64,000 nt of DNA from Struthio camelus (Eukaryota > Chordata > Aves > Struthioniformes > Struthionidae): positions 3,546,501 through 3,610,500 of the forward strand of contig NC_090981.1 in NCBI RefSeq assembly GCF_040807025.1. The letters are read 5' to 3'. The position numbers and the translations under genes were made by a program. Shown one piece after another: positions 1-13,984 of the stretch (position 1 is the stretch's first letter; each line of letters starts with the position of its first letter). The notes beneath the pieces were generated by a model. The model did not search any database and was not told where the DNA came from. It saw only the letters and a program-made list of their open reading frames with translations.

Positions 1-1488
1 ACCCATTCTGATTAAATACCTTCAGTGGGGATAGAAGTGATCTGGAGGGTCTTTTCCTTCCAAGACCTGTAACTATATCAAGATTTTGCGATCTAGCAAG
101 TCAGTCCATTTGGGTGAACTATCCTCATGAATAATTTTGACTTCATTTATTCCTCACTGAAGTATGTCAGCACTTGGTCAACATTGCTGATTTAAGTCAA
201 TTAGCTTTATCATTTTTATTAACACTGTGTTTTAGAATACAGGTCTATAGATCATCTCCTTTGATGTCTCCCCTATCTGCTAGTCATAACTATTAAATTT
301 CCCAACTCCACTGTTTTCCTTTAATTGTACATCAGAAAAATCTAATCGTTTTCAAGCTCCACAAAAATGTATAAGTGACTTTTAAAACAGTCAGATTAAA
401 TAAAATCAAGAACACAGGCAGATAGTCTTCTTGGGGGTGGGGTGTAATTAAGAATCTCTAAAGGAATTCACAGGATACGAAAATATTTATATTACTGACT
501 TGTCAATAGTCTGGTTTGATTTTCTTGTAGCTGGAAGATCAAGGTTGGTGCCTTTACCTGTTTAGTTACACAGACTCTGCTATACTACTTACTCAGCTCA
601 CAGTACCATGTAAGATACAATAGAAAAGCAAGCAAATGTTCTTATTTAAAATAGCAAAGGTAAACAGTCACAAACTTCAAACTACGATAGAACAAAATCA
701 TAGCCAAGATCTAGGCTATGATTTAGTCTTCCTTAAGTCTAATATAATATGCAAAACAGGTCATTTGAGTAACATCATAAGGTCAGATTTTGTGAAGAGC
801 AATTCCTGTGTCAACAGACGTGAAAATATTGTTTCTTTTCAGATGTTAAGGCTGACATTTCGGCATAGAAAAGTGTTTCCTCCTTATTTCAGACCATAAT
901 TCATCTAAACCAGACAATTTGACTATGTGCCAGTCACCTTTTGTATAAATCATTGTAACAGTAACTTTCAACCTGTTACATGGTCCTGATAAGCTTTCAT
1001 GCAACACACATGTTTTATAACTATCTACATAACCATTCATTTCTAATATTTATATTATATACACCATATATTTATTCCTCACACTCTTGTAAGCATTGCT
1101 GTTATGGCTTTGATCAGGCAATACTGTATGCCTGGCAAGAAAGTTAATATTTTCATCCTGAGCTGAGAAGGACATGACCACATGCTATGTATATTGCAGT
1201 CTAATATCTTTATTTCACCCTCTCTCATTCCACCTACATGTTTGTTATTCACAATCTTTTATAAATACTTTCTAATATTTATCACAAAGTACAAGAGTGC
1301 ATGTTAATAGGTGGTGACAGGGCTCCATTTGCCTGATTTAAATCTTCTAGTCTGTCAGAGTCCAAGACCCACCACACCGTTTATAGTAAGTTTGAACTAC
1401 TCAGAAACTTGGAAGCAGTCACTCAGTGCCTGTGAAATGCCTTCATTTCACCTTGCATTAGCAGGACAGAAGTTGCAAAGTAATTAAT
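1..1488. other. Non-coding, nothing identified
   Basis: AT-rich sequence with only short chance frames. I see no gene, repeat array or RNA. Confidence 0.6.
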
Positions 1489-3015
1489 GTTGGAAGGGGC
1501 CTCTGGAGGTTGCTCGGTCCAACCCTCTGCTCAAAGCAGGTCCTGTTAGATCAGGTTGCTGAGGGCTTTATCCAGTCAGATCTTGAAAAACGTTCAGGGA
1601 TGAAGATTTCACAGTTTCTCTGGGCAACCTGTTTCGGTGCTCTTGGTGAAACAGCTTTTCCTTATAGCTAATTGGAATTTCTCATGTTCCCACTTGTGTC
1701 TGTTGCCCCTTTCACCATACACCTTCAAGGACAGTCTGCCTCCATCTTCTCTATACCCTTCCATTTGGTAGATGAAAGCAGAATAAAGTCTCCCTGTAGC
1801 CTTCTGTCCTTAAGGCTGAACAAACCTGTTCTCTAGTCTTTTCTCATACATCATGTGCTCCAGCCCCCTGACCAGCTTGGTGGCCTCCACTGGATTCGCT
1901 CCAAGATCTCAGTATTTTTATTGTACTGAGGAACCCAAAACTGGGCACAGTACTCCAGATGCAGTCTTACAAGCACCAAATAGAGAGGAATAATCACTTC
2001 CCTCACCTTGCTGGCTACACTCTTGTTAATACAGCCCAGGATGTGGTTGGCCACCATTACTGCAAGGGTACACTGCTAGCTCACAGTCATCTTGCTCCTT
2101 GCAAGGACCTCCAGGTCCTTTTCTGCAAAGCTGCTTTCTAGCCATTCAGCCCCCAGCCCATCATGTTGCCTGGAGTTATTTTGGCCCAGGGAAGAACTTT
2201 GAATTTTACTGTGTTGAACTTCATGAGGTTCCTGTCAGCCCATTTCTCCAACTTGTCTGGATTCCTCTGAATAGCAGCCCTGTCCCGCCATGTATCAACA
2301 GCTTTCCCCCCAGTTTGGTATCATCTGTGAACTTGCTGAGAGCTCACTCCATCTAGGTTATTAAAGACATTAAATAGTACTGGCCGTAGTATTGATTCCT
2401 GAGGGATGCTACTAGCTACCTGTTGGACTTTGTGCTGCTGATCACAACCCTTTGAGCCCCATGATTTAGACAAGTTTCCATCCATTTTGTTGTCCACTGA
2501 TCCAGTCCATATCTTAACAGTTTGGTTATAAGGAAATTATGGGAGACCATGTGAAAGGGCCTGCTAAAGTCAAGGTATACAACATGCACTGCTCTTCTCT
2601 TGTTCCCAGAGCCAGTCACCTCATCACAAAAGGCAATCAAATTGGTAAGGCATGATTTCCCCATGGTAAACTATGCTGGCTATTCCTAATCACCTTCATG
2701 AGCCTGGAAATGGTTTTCAGTAGTATTCACTCTGTAACTTTCCCACAGACCAGTTAGATTGACCAGTGAGCTCCCCAGGTCTTCCTTGCCCTTCTTGAAA
2801 GCGGGTATGATGTTTGCCTTTCTTCCAGTCATTGGGAACCTCCTCTGACTGCCATGACCTTTCAAAGGTGATGGAGAGCAGCTCACAATGCCATCAGCCA
2901 GCTCTCTCAGCACCCTCAGATGCAACCCATTGGGTCTCATGGACTTGTGTGCGTCCAATCAGTTAAGTACGCCCTAAATTGAACTTCCTCTACTGTGGGT
3001 ACTGCCTCACTCCCT
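1489..3015 (-). mobile_element. CR1 LINE fragment, old and degraded
   Basis: The 3' end (GTTGGAAGGGGCCTCTGGAGG) is at about 1489 on the plus strand, without a clear terminal repeat array. Minus-strand pieces of reverse transcriptase are recognisable. These are [21 protein letters not shown] at about 2890-2955, [11 protein letters not shown] with VVYLDFSRPFHMVSHN at 2550-2660, and ILGCINKSVASKVREVIIPLY at about 1975-2040. Many frameshifts and stops occur between them. It is 5'-truncated near 3015. The degree of decay makes it older than the copies at 18, 55.7 and 63 kb. Confidence 0.9.
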
Positions 3016-6000
3016 CAGACTCTGCTATATATGCACCTTAACTTCTATATTTCTGTACTAAGAAACAGAAAATAAGAACAAGCAAGCAAAGTGTTTTCTT
3101 CATTTTCAAAAATATGTACAGCACCATATATTCTTATTTATTTATCTTTAATGCATTCTTAGTTTAACCAAGCTATCTCAGCTAAATTATTTCCTAAATG
3201 CCTTAATTCTGACAATTTTTAATTTAAATATTTATAATATTAATTTTATTTATAGTGTCATTTCCTAAGTTGTGCTTTCCCTCTAAAAACTATGAAATAT
3301 AACTAGACACTTGAACTGTTGTCCTTCCTTCATTTTCAGGAATGTTTCCTAAGAAAACAGGTTGCCTGTCCTCCTCTGGTTTCACCACCTAACTTTTGAA
3401 CCTTTTTACCAGTTTTAACCAGTTGGAAAGAAGGACAGAAGTCTCAGAGATAGTTAAATTCCCATACATTTTTACAAAAAAAAAAAGGTGCTTATATTAA
3501 GTAGAGAGACCCAAATGAGCAGTCAGAACTCAGAGGTTCTACATTAGCCAGCTGGGTACCGATAAGCTATCAGTATTCACATAACTCTAGGCTAATCAAA
3601 ACATGTGTTGTCGATCACCCAAGCATGTCATTTAAATTATTAGAAGAGCTAATAATAGGTTTACTATTTCCCCTCAACATAGAATAGCTTAATAGATATT
3701 AACAAATTTGTTCCTTTATCTTCTGGTAATTTTCTTAATATCATAAAAAGAGAAATAAACATTCTATAGACTTCTGCCTAAAACCACCCTGCACAGTTTT
3801 CTGTGTGGGCTTCATCTTTTCACTCTATTGCATTTGTTTGTGATCATTTACATTTACGCTAACCTTTGTTCTGCTCAAAATTTCTACTTGCTTAGTCGCA
3901 GTACACATCTTGTATACCAGACACCAAGAAATAGGCGCATTGTGTCTGAGGATGACTAGCAGGATCTTCCAAGTTTTTATTTGTTATATGACATTAGAGA
4001 AGTTGCTGAAGTATCTGAAAAATAGCAGTTATATCCTAAGTGCAACAGAATATCCAAAATATTTCCAACGACCTTATATGGTAAAGAGTTGCTTCTAAGT
4101 GGTGACAAGGTATAGAAACACTGTGTTTTGGAATATTGCTCCAGTAAAATAATAAAATCCTCTCATATCTTTAAAAGTTAGTGTCTTTTCACAGTTGTTT
4201 TCATAATACACATACATAGAAAAATGAGTTACAAGTGTTTTCCAAGTGTACAGATGCTGAGGAAAAACAAAGAGACCAAACCCATCTCTGGTGTTTTTCC
4301 ACTAACCTAAAAACCCATGTGAAACATTTGCCATCCACTGGAAAAAACCTTCCTCTCTCCTCTCCCAGTTTTAGGCTCCTTCCAGTTTCTACTTCCCTCA
4401 CCATGGACCTAAGACCTCTTTCAGCAGCAGCAGCCCTGTAGCCTTTGTCTCCACCAGCTATGCTCATGTCCCCTTGCCTCAGCTCTATGGCAGCCTCTTG
4501 TTTCCCTCTTCCATTAGAGAGGAGCACAGAGGGGGAATGCCTGCACGTGGCACCTCTTGCTCCTCAGCTGCTTCCCAGAGGTAGGCAAACCTGCCTCACT
4601 GCAGGCACTATCAGCTAAGAAATTCCCACCTGTGTAGCTCTCAGGATAACACCCAGGCAAATTGCACTCTTCTCCCCTAAGTGCTCAGCAGAAGTAATAT
4701 CATGGTCCTTTGAGCTTGAGGCAAAAGGAGGGCTACTTTCAAGCCATAATGTTCCCCCAGTCCCAAAACATAGTTGCCTGTGCCCTACAACATCAGAGCA
4801 ATGACTGACTTACAAAGATGACAGTCCCAAAGAAGAGTCTCAGTACCTATGACAACACCATGCTACTGTGATATCAATTTGGCCTACCTAAAGCAAATAC
4901 ACAATACACATTCATTCTTCACTGATAGGAAGGGGACACAAAAGACTGACTTCAGAAACACAGCAAGGGATAGTACATCTTTTACGTTGTGTTTATGGGG
5001 TTTTTTTATTTTACAATATGAACATTTTGTAAGACCACACATCACAAGTATGAAATATCCACATGGCCTTTGTTCTCAGGCCTTTGATCATGCTTTCGCC
5101 ACTACCTCAGGCTCCACAAAATTATGCAACTATTTCATAAACTCTGCCAACACCATCAAAGACATATAAACAAAGATTAAGTGTTTTCTTTGATTAACTG
5201 TTCATGGAAGTAATTACTTCAAGGATATTACACAGTTGCAAAGGGGCAGAAAGGTTGTCTATGAATTCTCCTTTTTAATGTGTGGTTCATAATATAAAAA
5301 TATAGGTTTTCAAAGGCTAAACTTCCCTGCTAAACTTTCTCTCTTTTTAGAAAAAAGTAACTCCTCATAAAGTTTCCTTGTTCCAAAAAACCAAAAAAAT
5401 CCCAAGAGCTGATGTAAATTTTTCTCTTCTCCTCTTAAAATGGGAACATATCTAATATTATAGTTTCCTTCATGTATATGGTGCTAGAAGTGGGTCATAC
5501 ACATGCATGCTTTTTATCACCTGCATCATGGAAGATTTTTTTTCCATTTTCTGGTTCACAGAATTTTAATTAAAGTTAAATTCTCACACTCAGAATCAAA
5601 GTCCTATAAGAGCTTTTTCCAGAAGGTCTGTACTACAGTTGCTGATTATTGTTTGTATTGCCTGACTAATACAGGTTTAGTCTACTTTATACATTGCACC
5701 ATTCTATAGAGACAGACAGATAAATCATAGCCAATATCAATATTCTTTGGTGGGATACTTACAAAATACTTGTACTGCAACCATAACACCATCAGACAAA
5801 GACAAGACTCAAACACAACACTACTTTGATTTTGAAAGAAAAAGAGTGACCAGTCTTCAATTGCTTGCACAATGAATGAAGCTGATCATTCACTTTTCTG
5901 TAAGTCAGACACAAAAACAAACCTTGAACAAATCAGCCTTGAAACTTTTTTAGAAATTAATATTCTGACCCAGGCCACCAAAATGTCTGAAATATTAGAG

Positions 6001-9000
6001 TTTAGGTAATGAAGATCACTCTGTTGAAAAGCTTGGAAATAACCACAGTAAAATGTCTTTTATAAAGCATGACTCTACAGCACTTTTATGGGTTTTGAAG
6101 GCTACTGATGAAGTCTTTTACATTAAATGCTGCTCATATTCCTGTTCCTGTCATTGGCAAAAAACCCCTCTGACTCAAATAGGAGGATGCTTCTTGTTTT
6201 AAAATGAATTAAAAATTGGATTACAAGAAAGATTTTTTTTCTGTGCAAGATAAAAGATGAGGAGGTAGACCTTTGTTACATGAGATCATTAAACAATGAA
6301 CTTTCTATCCGTATGCCTATCTATCTGATTCATCATCATAGGACCTAAGCATTTGATAGTGGACTTTCAAAGAAAAACACTATTAGCAATTTATGTCTGA
6401 AAAACAGTGTTAGTGACCTCCTACTTGGTCACACCAACTTTACAGCTGAACCAGATGTTATTAACCTGTATCTTCTTAATTCTGTCTAATACCGCAACCA
6501 TCTCTGATCATTCTTCCCCTCACATTATCTAGGTGGGGGAAACTACAAGTAGATAGCTTGTTTTCTGCTTTACAAAGGACCAGAATGGAAAAATATTGGC
6601 ATTTTTACAGTTTCTTAGAAGTCCTTAGTATAGTGTTTATTCAAACTGAACTCCCACTGCAGAGGAAATTTGGTTTGAACACAGACTGCAGGATCAAACT
6701 TTTAGCATTTAAGTCTTAATTATGCTCAATTTTTCTTTCTCCCGTCTGTTCACAGTGAAGGGTCACAGTCTCCCCTACGACATTGTCAGAAGCATTTGTA
6801 ATACCTTAGAGAGCAGACAGCATGAACAAATATTGTATAGTATTTTTGCTAAGGCTCTAGTAGTTCATTTTATACATAAAACGGGCAGCAAATGCAATAC
6901 AAAACAAAGAATTGCTTGACTTGGAATTTAGCCTATTAAGAATTTATGAAATTATGAAATCCAATGCATCTCTCGGTAATGCAGCATAAAGAGAACATTT
7001 GAATGGCACGACATATTTGTGCCCCAACTGTGAAACTTGCCTGTCATGCAAGGGCCAACAGGCACTAAATCAATGTCTTCTGAAGTTACTCTACAGAAGA
7101 GGCATGGATGTTCATTTTGCCTTCAGGAAAGGGGTCCTTGGAGTTTGGGATAGGTAAAGGCTTGGAAGCAATGTTTGGTTCCTCTTGAGACCTATCCTCT
7201 CAAAATATCAAGTGCTCCAGAAACACCAGGACATTCCCACCATATTGATGCCTTTGTTAAAAACATGTAACTGTCAATTAACAGAGACAGATAAACAACT
7301 CAATATAGCACAAGATAAGAAGTAATAAAACAAAGAGGAGACTGATAAAAATGCTTTCCAATAGCAATCATAAAGGCCTATTTACAAGTGTCTGTTAAGT
7401 ACCTTAGTCTAGATCTCAAGTCAAGCCACACTTGCACACGGTTGCCAATGACTTTTCTTCATCCATATAACTCTTGAAGAGCATAGGAGGAGTCATAGTT
7501 TCAAAAAATACACTTATTTGAGAACTACAACTTATCTTTACATAATCATTTTATTAAATCACACTTTTACAATCCAGTAGGATGACAATCCTAGCCTTAA
7601 ACAACAATTTTGTGCTAATGCAAGTTCACAATATTTAATATTTCAATCAGAAAGTAATACAAAATGATATAGTTAGATTTGTCTCAGTACCACTACATGG
7701 ATTTTAGAACTTAGGTCAGTGTTTAAAAATCTAATACTTTTTCCCAGCATGTAAATTAATAACTCCTTATTGTTCACTAAAAAACAGGTATGCTAGTTTA
7801 CCATATGCCCAATAAGAAAGATGGAAAAAATAGCTTCTGCATCTGTCAGGAGAAGGCTTCATCCCATTCCTACTGCTACGCACTAAACTTCAATTAATTC
7901 CTCTAAATTTAAAATATATATATATGTATAGCAAACTTTAAGATGTTCCTTAAGATGTAAATTTTCCCTCTTGCTTTGTATCCCACTATAGTAATTATAC
8001 ATTAGTGAATGTATGCAAAATTTTGAGATGCATATTAGCCTCAAACAAGTGACGGCACTGGACTCCTGTGACAATTCTGGATTCCTGAAGTAATTGCCAC
8101 TTAAACTGCAATTAAGGAACCTTCTTTGACAATATGGTTGGCTGTCCAGGTAAAACACTAAAGCACTGAGGGGAACAGAAGGGATGCCAAATTTAATTCA
8201 TTCACTTGGAGAAAATTGAGTCCTTGCTCTGATTCTGCATCTCCATTTCCCTGGTACACTACTAATGCCCAAAATCATAACTAACAGAAGATTAATGTGC
8301 AGAAAATATGAGCATTCTCTGATTTGAAAAGTTGTCTCCAGATACGACAATACACTTAAGTATATCTTTAACTTCTCTGCTGGATAAGGATATGTGTGTA
8401 GTGCTCTAACTAGTATTTTTTTTTATTGCAATTTATATCAAAAGTTAGATTTTTTAGGTAAGACATGTAATCCACCTTGTGGATCACATTCAAGTTTCCC
8501 TGCAATAATAAACTTCATTATTCATATTGGGAAGCTCAGTTCACTTGAAAAGAAGAAAAAAAGTAGCAACACAGCTTTCTGAATCATCTTGCAAGCTTCA
8601 CTTATTCCTATACAGTGGACGGCAATGCTGTGACCCCTGGTATACCATTTTTATTTATTTAAGGAAAGAATAGCAGCATTCAGTACAAAAACTTAGTAAG
8701 CTTGGTAAACTATAGGATTTTCCTTGTTTCTTTATTTCTAAAAGAGAATTCCTTGAGACAGTCACCATAGTGTCCTTTTCCATAGAAGATCTCCAGAAGC
8801 TGAGAAGTGTTGAGCTTGAATAAGGTCTTCCTGGAAGGTATTATCAAATAAAGAGAGATAGAACTGGTTTGTCTCACCCACACAGGTTAGTAATTCCCTT
8901 TTCTAGATAAAACCCTCATGATCTTTATCCACCGCTGACTGTCATTCTTCTAGCCCCTCTGCCAGACTTGAAAGCCAAGCAAGAGTGGCAGTGACCACTG

Positions 9001-11261
9001 AACTGCTTCACCTGGCTACCCCACATTTACCCTTGCAGAAGAGAAGCCCAGGAGAAGATCAATATAGGACTGTTCCAATCAGTGTTGTCCATTAAATTAA
9101 GAGGAACTTCTTGCTCTTTGAATCTAATTATTACTTCTGATACCTGGCAGATGGGATCTTAATAATTTATGTATTATTCACATATGTAAAGACTATGACT
9201 TGTATTAAGTTGAACATCATAACGTTTTATTCCATATAAAATTAAGATTTTAACCCACCAAAGCACTTGGGCCCATATTTAACTTCAAAGTCAATAGCAC
9301 TGCCAGAGATTTTTAATGAATCAATATGTCTGCTTAACATGAAGTACTTAAGTGCCAACTATTAAAGGTTTTACTCTCATGTTACCAACATTTCTTAGAT
9401 GAGAAAGCTGGCCCTATATGTTGCATTCTATAATGATGTTATTAGATATGATGCCAGAACATAGAAATTCTTTGATGGGCATGAATCACCTTACCTCTGG
9501 AACTATTTACATATGTAAACAAATATGCATTTTAACCTTTACAAACCTTTACAAAATAAAACCATAAACATTACTGTATTGCATTAATTCCTCTGCTTAC
9601 AGAACTTTAAGAGAATTTAACTAATGGGTAGAAGAAACCAGTATTTTATGCACAGTTTAATGAGGAATAAAGTTATGGGGGCAGTTTCCAGTCAATGTCC
9701 TATTTGTAGGAGTTAAACTATCAAACATTACACTGCAGTCACAAGCTGTTATTTTTCAACACAGTAGCAAGTAAAAAAAGATTTTTTATCTTAAACCTCT
9801 AGAGAAAGGATTTGCTCAGGACTAAGATAAAAAGTAAAGCAATAGACTTCTGGTGCTTTATCTCATTAGTCTATACAAGATATTTTCCATAAATAGTGAT
9901 AGACATCTTTTAAACCTCAACTGTAACTTGTGAATTCTAGAAATAATAGTTACCATGGTACCCCAAGTTCTTTTAGCAGGTTAATTCTTCCCCAGAGTTG
10001 GTACTGTTATGTCATTTAATGTGATCACATATTCAGAATGACTGATGATTTATATCAACAACAGACTGCTTGTTATCACTTATCATTCTTCTCTTCTATT
10101 GAAGTGACAGCCACCTTGATTTTATAGCAAAGATATTTGTTATTTTGAAACACGGATGAATTATTATTTACATATTTTTAAGACCTAGAGTATGCAGTAG
10201 GAAGGCAGTTATGGTAAAGTATTTAAGGGTTTTTTTTGTTTTTGAAGTATTTCACCAGAAGTATTAAGGTTGGTATATGAATGCAGTATGTATTAATGGA
10301 AATGCATGCTTAAGCACAAGAAGAAACAGCAGAACAAGGATTATAAGAATGGCCTGTACAGATAACGAAGGATACTGCTCCCAGCAGTAAAACTGAAGAA
10401 TAAGTTATTTCTGTCAAGATCCAAAAGCCTGCACTGTGGTAAGACCACAGCACCATGGGTATCCCTTGACCTCTGTGTCCAGAGAGCTTGGACACATCCA
10501 TCTTGGTGCTTGTGAGTATGTGAGAGTGAGTGAATAAGTGAATGAAAACTATGAGATAACAAGTGTGAATGCATAAAGCAACTTGCTTAAAGATGTTATT
10601 AATAAATATTACCTTTTCCTTGCATAAGATCGCACACTGAGTTTTATTACACTAGTTTTCCTGCAATGTGTAGGCATAAATATTAAAGTTCAATTCACAA
10701 TGAGAAAGCACAGCTCATAGTCTAAAACTCACTGGAGCCAGCTGGAGGTTTGGACTGGATACAAAAAGACAGAGGACATAGAATCTGTACAATAGTCCTC
10801 CACTTTGGACATATAAAAACGTCTCCTTTATTTATGCTAAAAACATACCTTGCTCAGTGAAGGAATTTCAGTGGATCTGTTTAAAATAACTAGTCCATAC
10901 CAGTAGCAGGATCTGATTCAATGTACATACAATACAGCTGGGACAAGAGCTTCTGGCAGAGGATAGAAGAATGGGAGCATCGCCATGGTTTATAGAAATT
11001 AATTGCTTTTGCAGATATGAAGCTATAAATATACACTGGGAGTTTTTTCCCAGACACGAGTGTAGCAGAGTAGAAAATATGACAAATAAAATTCATTACC
11101 TAGAGTACTCTTTTTCAAAGACCCCAGAACCAGTAACATCTCAAGAGAAGTTATTTTAAATATCCAAATTTTCTAAACAGGTACAGTTTATTTAAGGGAT
11201 AACACTTAGACTAAGTTCTTCTTAGATCTGATCTTGTGCTAAATCTACTGTGACAAGAAAG

Positions 11262-11275
11262 GTGTGTGTGTGTGT
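11262..11275. repeat. Short (GT)n microsatellite
   Basis: Seven GT units in non-coding sequence. Confidence 0.85.
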
Positions 11276-11528
11276 CTTTTATAAAGCTCAGTAAGAGAAT
11301 ACTTTTAGCTTAATTTTTGGGGGAAAATAGTGAGCTTCAGGGGGGATGAAGAAGGGGAGATAAACTGAGGTTAAAAGAAAAGAATCAAGACAAACCAAAA
11401 TGATCTGACATGAGAGAGAAAAATGACATGCCAAAGAAGACCTATCATAAAAGGTGGTATGTAGGGTTTGTTTGGGTTTTTTTTAGACTTTAAGTTGTTT
11501 TCTGTTCTCCACAGTTCCTATCATTAAA

Positions 11529-11545
11529 ACACACACACACACACA
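11529..11545. repeat. Short (AC)n microsatellite
   Basis: About eight AC units, 250 bp from a GT run of opposite sense. Confidence 0.85.
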
Positions 11546-13966
11546 TGCAAGGAAATGAAATATGTATTTATTATGAAAGAGATATTAGAGGTTACTAGAA
11601 TTTTTCCTGACCAAAATGAGCATATATGTGTCATTAGCTATTCAGATGATCTACTAAATGAAAAACAGAGCTAGAGGTATTACTGGTTAATACCATGTTG
11701 CTGGCAGTGTAATAGTGCACACATCAGGTGCATGGCCAGCAAGACTGCTCCAATGTAAAGATTGAATATATGGGATGATATAGGGCATAATTCCTGCAGT
11801 CTCTTGCCAAAACAAGGAAAGGTTGTGGCCATCCTTATTTGCACTGATCTTAGAATACTGATAGCAGATGTTATTTTTGAAAATCCCTTATTCAAGGGTC
11901 CTAAGCCTGATTTTTATTTTACTGAATACTCCAGATAAATATGAATCAAAATTTACAAATAAAAAGTATTCATTAATTTGACATCAAGCAAAAAAATAAA
12001 TCACAAATTCTTAAAATTATATTGTTTTGCATAGCTCCCTAACACCTTCTACAGTACTTTTTAATTAGCCACTTGCTCTTTGTGTGCATAACATCTATTC
12101 ATGGTTCTGCAGATGAGCAATTCTAGGAAGTAGTAATAGTGTGAAAAGCGAATAGTTTAGCTGGATCCCTTCTGATCCCAAGCAGTCCCTATATGACAAA
12201 TTATAACGATAATCTCAGAGGCTTCTGAAGTTTTCAAAAGTGCATGGAGAATCAGTTCTTTTCTGTGCACACATTTGCTCTATATACTTATTAAGCAAAA
12301 TAAAGTCATTCAAGCATATTATTTTTCTGGATCTCTGTTGTGGTGCTGAAACAGATTCAGGAATCAAAAGTGCTAAGCTATTTAAAGAGTATGCATAAAA
12401 CAGGCTTTGTTTCTACCTTTCAGAAATATCAACTTAAAATTCTAATTCAGACATATTATAGCAATAAATCAAAACACTTTTGACATGCTCCTAGACTAAA
12501 GTCCAGGAGATGCTTTTCTAGCCAAATTGGAAAACCTACTTTCAAATTTCCCTGTCAATGTGGCAAGCACTACATAAACCATATATTCTAAAAACATAGT
12601 TTAGCAGTATTTTCTTAACTTAATGGCTTCCAGTAAGTTTCAGAAACTAAAGAAAAAAAATCTAAATTGTTTACTCAAAAATTTGCATTTATCTTGAACA
12701 TAAATTTGTTTCATTTTTATTTTGAAGAGGGAAGGCACTTTGAAGAGTTTACATATACTTTTCCAAACCAAGAGACTCCTGAAAAATTAAGGTGGAAAAA
12801 GAAAGAAGAAAAAAAAAGAGGAGAGAGCTATACATTCTGTGTTCCTAGATGGTTTAAAAAGAAAGGAAGTGAACTGAAGTAGAAACAGAATCACTGTGCC
12901 TCACATGGGGAACAAAAGTTTGCACTAAGAACGTTTTGACATCATTGCTTGTTTCTCATCCTCGCTAAAATAACTTCACCAAGAGTCAAGGCCTAACCAC
13001 ATGAACACAAAACAGTTTTTTCACTTCAGTGGAGGAAGACGGTGCCCAACATCACCACAGAAGCATGGGATCTCAATTGAAAAAAATAAAAATAAATAAT
13101 AGGAACAAAAAGCAACATCAAAGATGCTGATATGCTGAACATAAGGAAAACGCTCTTCATGCAGATTACAGTGATTTTTGTGTCATCCTTATGAGGAATA
13201 ATGCAAAAAACCCCACACTCCATATGGTTATTGATATCCATGAAGGATGGCTTAGTAGCATGGGACATTTTAAAGAAAATGTGTAAATCTGGTTGAAATT
13301 GCCAGACATGCAAAAAATACAAGAAAGATAAACCTTCTTTGATTAACTGTTGTGGGAGTTCAATGTGTTACTGAAAAAGAGAACTTGATATATGCTACAG
13401 TATATCTGAGCTGGTTTGCTGTACAGGCAAGGATGTTTCAAAACCGACCCCAGCTGTCTTCCATAGCTGTTTTATGTGCAGAAGGTACATAGGGATGAAG
13501 TACCAGCTCCTCTCAGCTGTGTTAAGATTGAATTTGTATACTTTATTAATCATTGCAAGACTGTTGCATTCCTCCACTTTCTGCTGCAAAGACAACCTTT
13601 TTGTTTGTATTATTCTGAACTTGTTCATTCAGAAGAAAATGAACCTCACTAATATGGCTTGAAGGCAGTTTACTGGCTTCAGTCCAAGAAGGAAGAAGTA
13701 AAATAAGAAGGGGGTCATGGAGGAAAAAAGAGACACACACATGGGAAATATGGGATGAGAGGGAGCATTCAAGAAGTTCGATGTAAAAAGTCAATAATGC
13801 AGACTCAAACCAGTGGTCTTTGTAGGCAATACATTTCAGATGGACTAAAGATGCCCTTGAAGAATGCATTTATCTTTTGTACCTGCACAGCTCTATTCAT
13901 ACTAGAGTCCTGCCTAGTTATTTGTAATGTTTCTGACTCAGACTATGCTTCCTGCAGCTGCAGAAG

Positions 13967-13984
13967 GAGAGAGAGAGAGAGAGG
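13967..13984. repeat. Short (GA)n microsatellite
   Basis: About eight GA units in non-coding sequence. Confidence 0.85.

Noticed and set aside
4201..4527. 108-codon minus-strand frame rich in Arg, Glu and Ala
   Set aside because: No similarity to a known family, no splice sites or promoter, and an equally open frame on the other strand.
10308..10665. LTR-like 3' end with AATAAA and TTTTATTACA
   Set aside because: No matching TG start or target-site duplication could be found for any tested pair of ends.
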